This document shows positions 62,684 through 64,000 of a stretch of 64,000 bases of DNA, one piece after another (position 1 is the stretch's first letter; each line of letters starts with the position of its first letter). The translations under genes and the position numbers were made by a program. Source of the stretch: Algoriphagus sp. (GTDB taxonomy: Bacteria; Bacteroidota; Bacteroidia; Cytophagales; Cyclobacteriaceae); NCBI RefSeq assembly GCF_024305035.1, contig NZ_JAMWZB010000010.1, forward strand, positions 62,001 through 126,000, given 5' to 3'. The notes beneath the pieces were generated by a model. That model saw only the letters and a list, made by a program, of their open reading frames with translations, was not told the DNA's origin and made no database searches.

Positions 62684-62923
62684 TTAAGCTAGCTTAATTT
62701 GATCGAGGTAGAATTTCATACGACTGTGGTCTCGAGGTAAAAAGTCGATTTTGTCGATTTTATCTTCTTTGTGATTGTAAAAAACTTCCACGTATTCATT
62801 TTCCAAAAGATACAGATTGACCTTGTGCCGGTAATAGCGAATAGCCACCACAAAAGTACCCTCTAAATAAAGGGTTTTGATCTTTTGGTGTAAAGGCATG
62901 TTCTTGAATTCCTCTCGGCTCAT
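62684..62923 (-). CDS. Small hypothetical protein
   Basis: A 79-residue protein read from ATG 62923; a TTG at 62959 in the same frame would add MANLESKKKQIS, so the true start is uncertain. The sequence REEFKNMPLHQKIKTLYLEG then FVVAIRYYRHKVNLYLLENEYVEVFYN looks like a helix followed by a three-stranded sheet, and the tail is basic. No known family is recognised, but codon use is like its neighbours and it stands alone between terminators. Confidence 0.65.
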   Translation of the reverse strand: MSREEFKNMPLHQKIKTLYLEGTFVVAIRYYRHKVNLYLLENEYVEVFYNHKEDKIDKIDFLPRDHSRMKFYLDQIKLA

Positions 62924-63054
62924 GGAAATCTGTTTCTTCTTTGACTCCAAATTAGCCAAAATGGTTCGGATTTGGAATAAGCTTTTGCTAAAGAAACTCG
63001 AATGGGGCGGTTAAAAAGTTTTTAAATCAGATCGGTTCCTATCCCAAAGTCCAT

Positions 63055-63083
63055 AAAAAAGCCCCTGAATGTGCAGGGGCTTT
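63055..63083 (-). terminator. Intrinsic terminator of the MBL-rhodanese gene
   Basis: AAAGCCCCTG (63058-63067) pairs with CAGGGGCTTT (63074-63083); on the minus strand a T-run follows. Confidence 0.85.
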
Positions 63084-63115
63084 AGGGGTAGGGGATTTTC
63101 AACTTTTCTATCTGC

Positions 63116-64000
63116 TTAGTGCACTTCTTTTTGGAAGTCCTTAATTGCTTCGCTAAAGTCCAATACTTTCGCATTTTTCAAGGCTCCTGCGACAATGCTC
63201 GAACCTGCTGCAGAGCGATACCCACCGGCGCAATGAACCACAACCGGTTTTTGGGTTGGGATTTCACCAGTGCGCTCACGGAGTTCATGCAAAGGAATGT
63301 TGATGCTTTGCTCAAAAATAGCTGAGTTTTTATGCTCATCCTTGCTTCGGATATCTACAATGGTAAAGGCATCCGGATTGGATTTGAAGGCCTCTACATC
63401 GAAGTTATTCTCTGTTTCTGTCATGCCCTCCGGATTGACCACGGCACCTCTGATGAGCTGTTCGTATCCGATTTTGGCTGCTTTGAAGATTAGGATTTCC
63501 AGTTCGGCAACTGTGTCGGCAACTAAGAAAAATTTCTCTTCGGGACTCACAATGGAGCCTAACCAAGTCTCAAACTTTCCGCCGTTCATGATATTGATCG
63601 CACCGGGAAGGTGGCCTTTTCTGAATTTGTCCTGCTCTCTACTATCAATAACCAACGCCCCTTCAGGAAGATTGGAGCCTTCTGGCCAAATGCTCACCTG
63701 AGAAATTGAACGCTGGTAAGCCGGAGCTCCTTTTTTATTCATGTCTACATCATATCCAAAATATTTTGGAATGTAGGGTTGGCCTTCAAGTAGTGAATTA
63801 ACAAAGGTCACTTCATCCACATTTCCAAATGCCCAGTTGCTTGCACGCTGTTCCCCAATGGTGGATTGACGGGCATCGCTCAGGTTTTTGCCACAAAGCG
63901 AACCCGCGCCATGGGCGGGATAAACGATGACCTCATCGGCCAAAGGCTTCAGTTTATCCTGAACGGTATGGTACATCATTTTGGCAAGTTCCTCTCGTTG
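63116..64000 (-). CDS. MBL-fold/rhodanese protein, 5' end outside the window
   Basis: The frame is open to the right edge, so the N-terminal metallo-beta-lactamase domain is mostly missing. The visible part begins with the end of that domain (DEVIVYPAHGAGSLCGKN). Two rhodanese domains follow (about visible residues 95-190 and 195-290). The second has the active-site Cys in VVHCAGGYRSAAGSS. In the first, the corresponding loop is VADTVAEL with no Cys, so it is probably inactive. Such fusions are persulfide dioxygenase-like sulfur enzymes; thiol or sulfide handling is the likely role. Confidence 0.88.
   Translation of the reverse strand, partial: QREELAKMMYHTVQDKLKPLADEVIVYPAHGAGSLCGKNLSDARQSTIGEQRASNWAFGNVDEVTFVNSLLEGQPYIPKYFGYDVDMNKKGAPAYQRSISQVSIWPEGSNLPEGALVIDSREQDKFRKGHLPGAINIMNGGKFETWLGSIVSPEEKFFLVADTVAELEILIFKAAKIGYEQLIRGAVVNPEGMTETENNFDVEAFKSNPDAFTIVDIRSKDEHKNSAIFEQSINIPLHELRERTGEIPTQKPVVVHCAGGYRSAAGSSIVAGALKNAKVLDFSEAIKDFQKEVH

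Noticed and set aside
1..64000. CRISPR arrays, tRNA or rRNA genes, insertion sequences
   Set aside because: No regularly spaced direct repeats, no tRNA cloverleaf, no rRNA-like sequence and no transposase were recognised by eye in either strand.

Overview
The window looks like chromosomal DNA from a Bacteroidota bacterium of the order Cytophagales. Gene content suggests a Cyclobacteriaceae-type heterotroph such as Algoriphagus, but this is inferred from content and not from a marker gene. The supporting signs are a SusC/SusD pair with an ECF sigma factor and FecR-type anti-sigma factor, Oar-like TonB receptors, a gliding-motility/type IX secretion surface protein, many Cys-18 lipoproteins, promoters of the TTTG-N19-21-TAnnTTTG type, and moderate GC. 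No tRNA, rRNA or CRISPR array was seen.

Layout. 1-3573: respiratory operon on the minus strand, with an Rrf2 (NsrR/IscR-like) regulator behind a strong promoter and palindromic operator, then a CcoN-like oxidase subunit, a CcoO-cytochrome c fusion and a truncated unknown gene. 4.0-6.1 kb: a small XRE regulator, a frameshifted beta-propeller gene and a DUF2975/HTH pair. 7.0-11.6 kb: Oar-like TonB receptor with an exported nucleotide pyrophosphatase/phosphodiesterase-type enzyme. 11.6-16.3 kb: Crp/Fnr regulator, lipoprotein and a MacB/FtsX-type permease. 17.0-20.0 kb: CitMHS transporter plus a two-gene AtuA-type enzyme. 20.3-32.4 kb: cell-surface and signalling block, with a large IgGFc/PKD/SprB protein, two lipoproteins, a TPR sensor kinase with NarL-type regulator, an unknown exported protein and a PQQ-type propeller protein.

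32.7-43.3 kb is a nutrient utilisation locus: sigma factor, FecR, SusC, SusD, a DUF1080 (3-keto-glycoside hydrolase-type) protein and a PQQ-like dehydrogenase with a C-terminal cytochrome c. It ends in an intrinsic terminator. Immediately behind that terminator sits an ORF-less group II intron (about 43418-44049). 44.2-47.8 kb: siderophore-type TonB receptor and PepSY membrane protein behind a 12-bp perfect inverted repeat that overlaps a consensus promoter, probably iron control. 47.9-52.9 kb: NSS-family amino acid transporter with a 37-residue MetS-like subunit, Crp/Fnr plus pirin, and a GDSL hydrolase. 53-64 kb: mostly housekeeping, with a UbiA-like protein, an acyl-CoA dehydrogenase, a methyltransferase, DUF983, ceramidase, PurM, D-Ala-D-Ala ligase, dipeptidyl peptidase IV, and a truncated MBL-rhodanese protein at the right edge.

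The items most worth a second look are the ORF-less group II intron, the oxidase locus with its own NsrR-like switch, the MetS-like micro-protein, the inverted-repeat operator at 44.2 kb, and an 18-bp element shared by three genes that flank the two-component system.
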